Assembly (NCBI GenBank): GCA_045617845.1
Contig: JAZLJL010000029.1
Coordinates: 1-31,777, forward strand
Direction: 5' to 3'
Origin: UBA1181 sp045617845
Lineage (GTDB): Bacteria > Bacteroidota > Bacteroidia > Bacteroidales > Paludibacteraceae
DNA: 31,777 nt
Shown: positions 31,611 to 31,777 of the stretch, piece after piece
How positions within the stretch are numbered: position 1 is the stretch's first letter
How the letters are laid out: the number at the start of each line of letters is the position of its first letter
The notes under the pieces: generated by a model
The model's database searches: none
Seen by the model: only the letters and a program-made list of their open reading frames with translations
Told to the model about the DNA's origin: nothing
Made by a program: the position numbers and the translations under genes

Positions 31611-31777
31611 TGAGAAGCTGTTTGAATTTTAGTGGAAAATTTTGTTAAGGATCAAAAAGCAGAAGGCTAATTGAATCATTGCGACAGAAGACTCAGAGTA
31701 AAATTCGTAATCAATAGTTAGTCTTCTAAAATTTTCAAGCCAGGCAAACGAGCGTTCCACAATCCATCTTTTGGGCA
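31611..31777 (-). mobile_element. End of an IS5-type insertion sequence, running off the window
   Basis: The transposase C-terminus occupies 31629-31777. The element end is probably near GAGAAGCTGTTTGAATTTT at 31611-31629, a sequence of the kind found at IS5-group ends; the exact boundary and its inverted-repeat mate cannot be checked because the other end is outside. Confidence 0.6.
31629..31777 (-). CDS. IS5 family DDE transposase, C-terminal 49 residues (partial at window edge)
   Basis: On the minus strand the frame open at the window edge reads PKRWIVERSFAWLENFRRL, then DYEFYSESSVAMIQLAFC and ends at a stop at 31629. WxVERxFAWLxxxRRL-x-x-DYE is the conserved last catalytic block of IS5-group transposases, with the final catalytic Glu in VER. 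The rest lies beyond base 31777. The insertion lies about 90 bases after the radical SAM gene stop, so it does not disrupt that gene. Confidence 0.88.
   Translation of the reverse strand, partial: PKRWIVERSFAWLENFRRLTIDYEFYSESSVAMIQLAFCFLILNKIFH

Overview
The window reads as chromosomal DNA of a member of the Bacteroidota, most likely order Bacteroidales. Supporting signs are type IX secretion (T9SS) C-terminal signals of both type A and type B, repeated TAnnTTTG -7 promoter elements, weak or absent Shine-Dalgarno sequences, a TonB-dependent receptor, and a radical SAM/lipoprotein cluster of a kind known from this phylum. The sequence alone does not fix the genus.

Layout. (1) 2-1777: 3' part of a surface-type repeat protein with a T9SS-like tail. 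(2) 2119-4716 (-): secreted beta-helix protein of the carbohydrate-binding Cthe_2159 type. (3) 4927-9735 (-): apparent operon of two rhomboid proteases, a membrane-anchored endonuclease/exonuclease/phosphatase-fold protein and a TonB-dependent receptor; two of the junctions overlap. (4) 10011-12308 (+): HU-family DNA-binding protein and argS, each with its own promoter candidate and terminator. (5) 12599-15791 (+): large T9SS type B protein followed by a small DUF937-like protein. (6) 15940-16551 (+): HAD phosphatase, convergent with valS (16625-19303, -). (7) 19690-23487 (-): two secreted proteins sharing a C-terminal coiled-coil module, one in an operon with a legumain-like (C13) cysteine peptidase exported by T9SS. 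(8) 23929-25058 (+): a small Cys-containing secreted protein and a two-helix membrane protein, both unknown. (9) 25113-27841 (-): metA and an RlhA-type U32 protein, overlapping by one base. (10) 28123-31537 (+): four paralogous putative lipoproteins and a radical SAM/SPASM enzyme. (11) 31629-31777 (-): C-terminal end of an IS5-type transposase running off the window.

The most distinctive region is 28123-31537. Four small exported proteins with one architecture (signal peptide and lipobox-like Cys, a YG[CT]P-x-x-DF motif, a carboxypeptidase-regulatory-like strand pattern, and in three copies a GGD...GKA...DVVLKDK tail) precede a SPASM-type radical SAM enzyme by only four bases. I recognise this as resembling the described but functionally uncharacterised rSAM/lipoprotein system of Bacteroidetes (TIGR04133/TIGR04134 from memory). 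The enzyme's substrate and the chemistry are unknown. The second item of interest is the T9SS-exported C13 peptidase with its coiled-coil partner.
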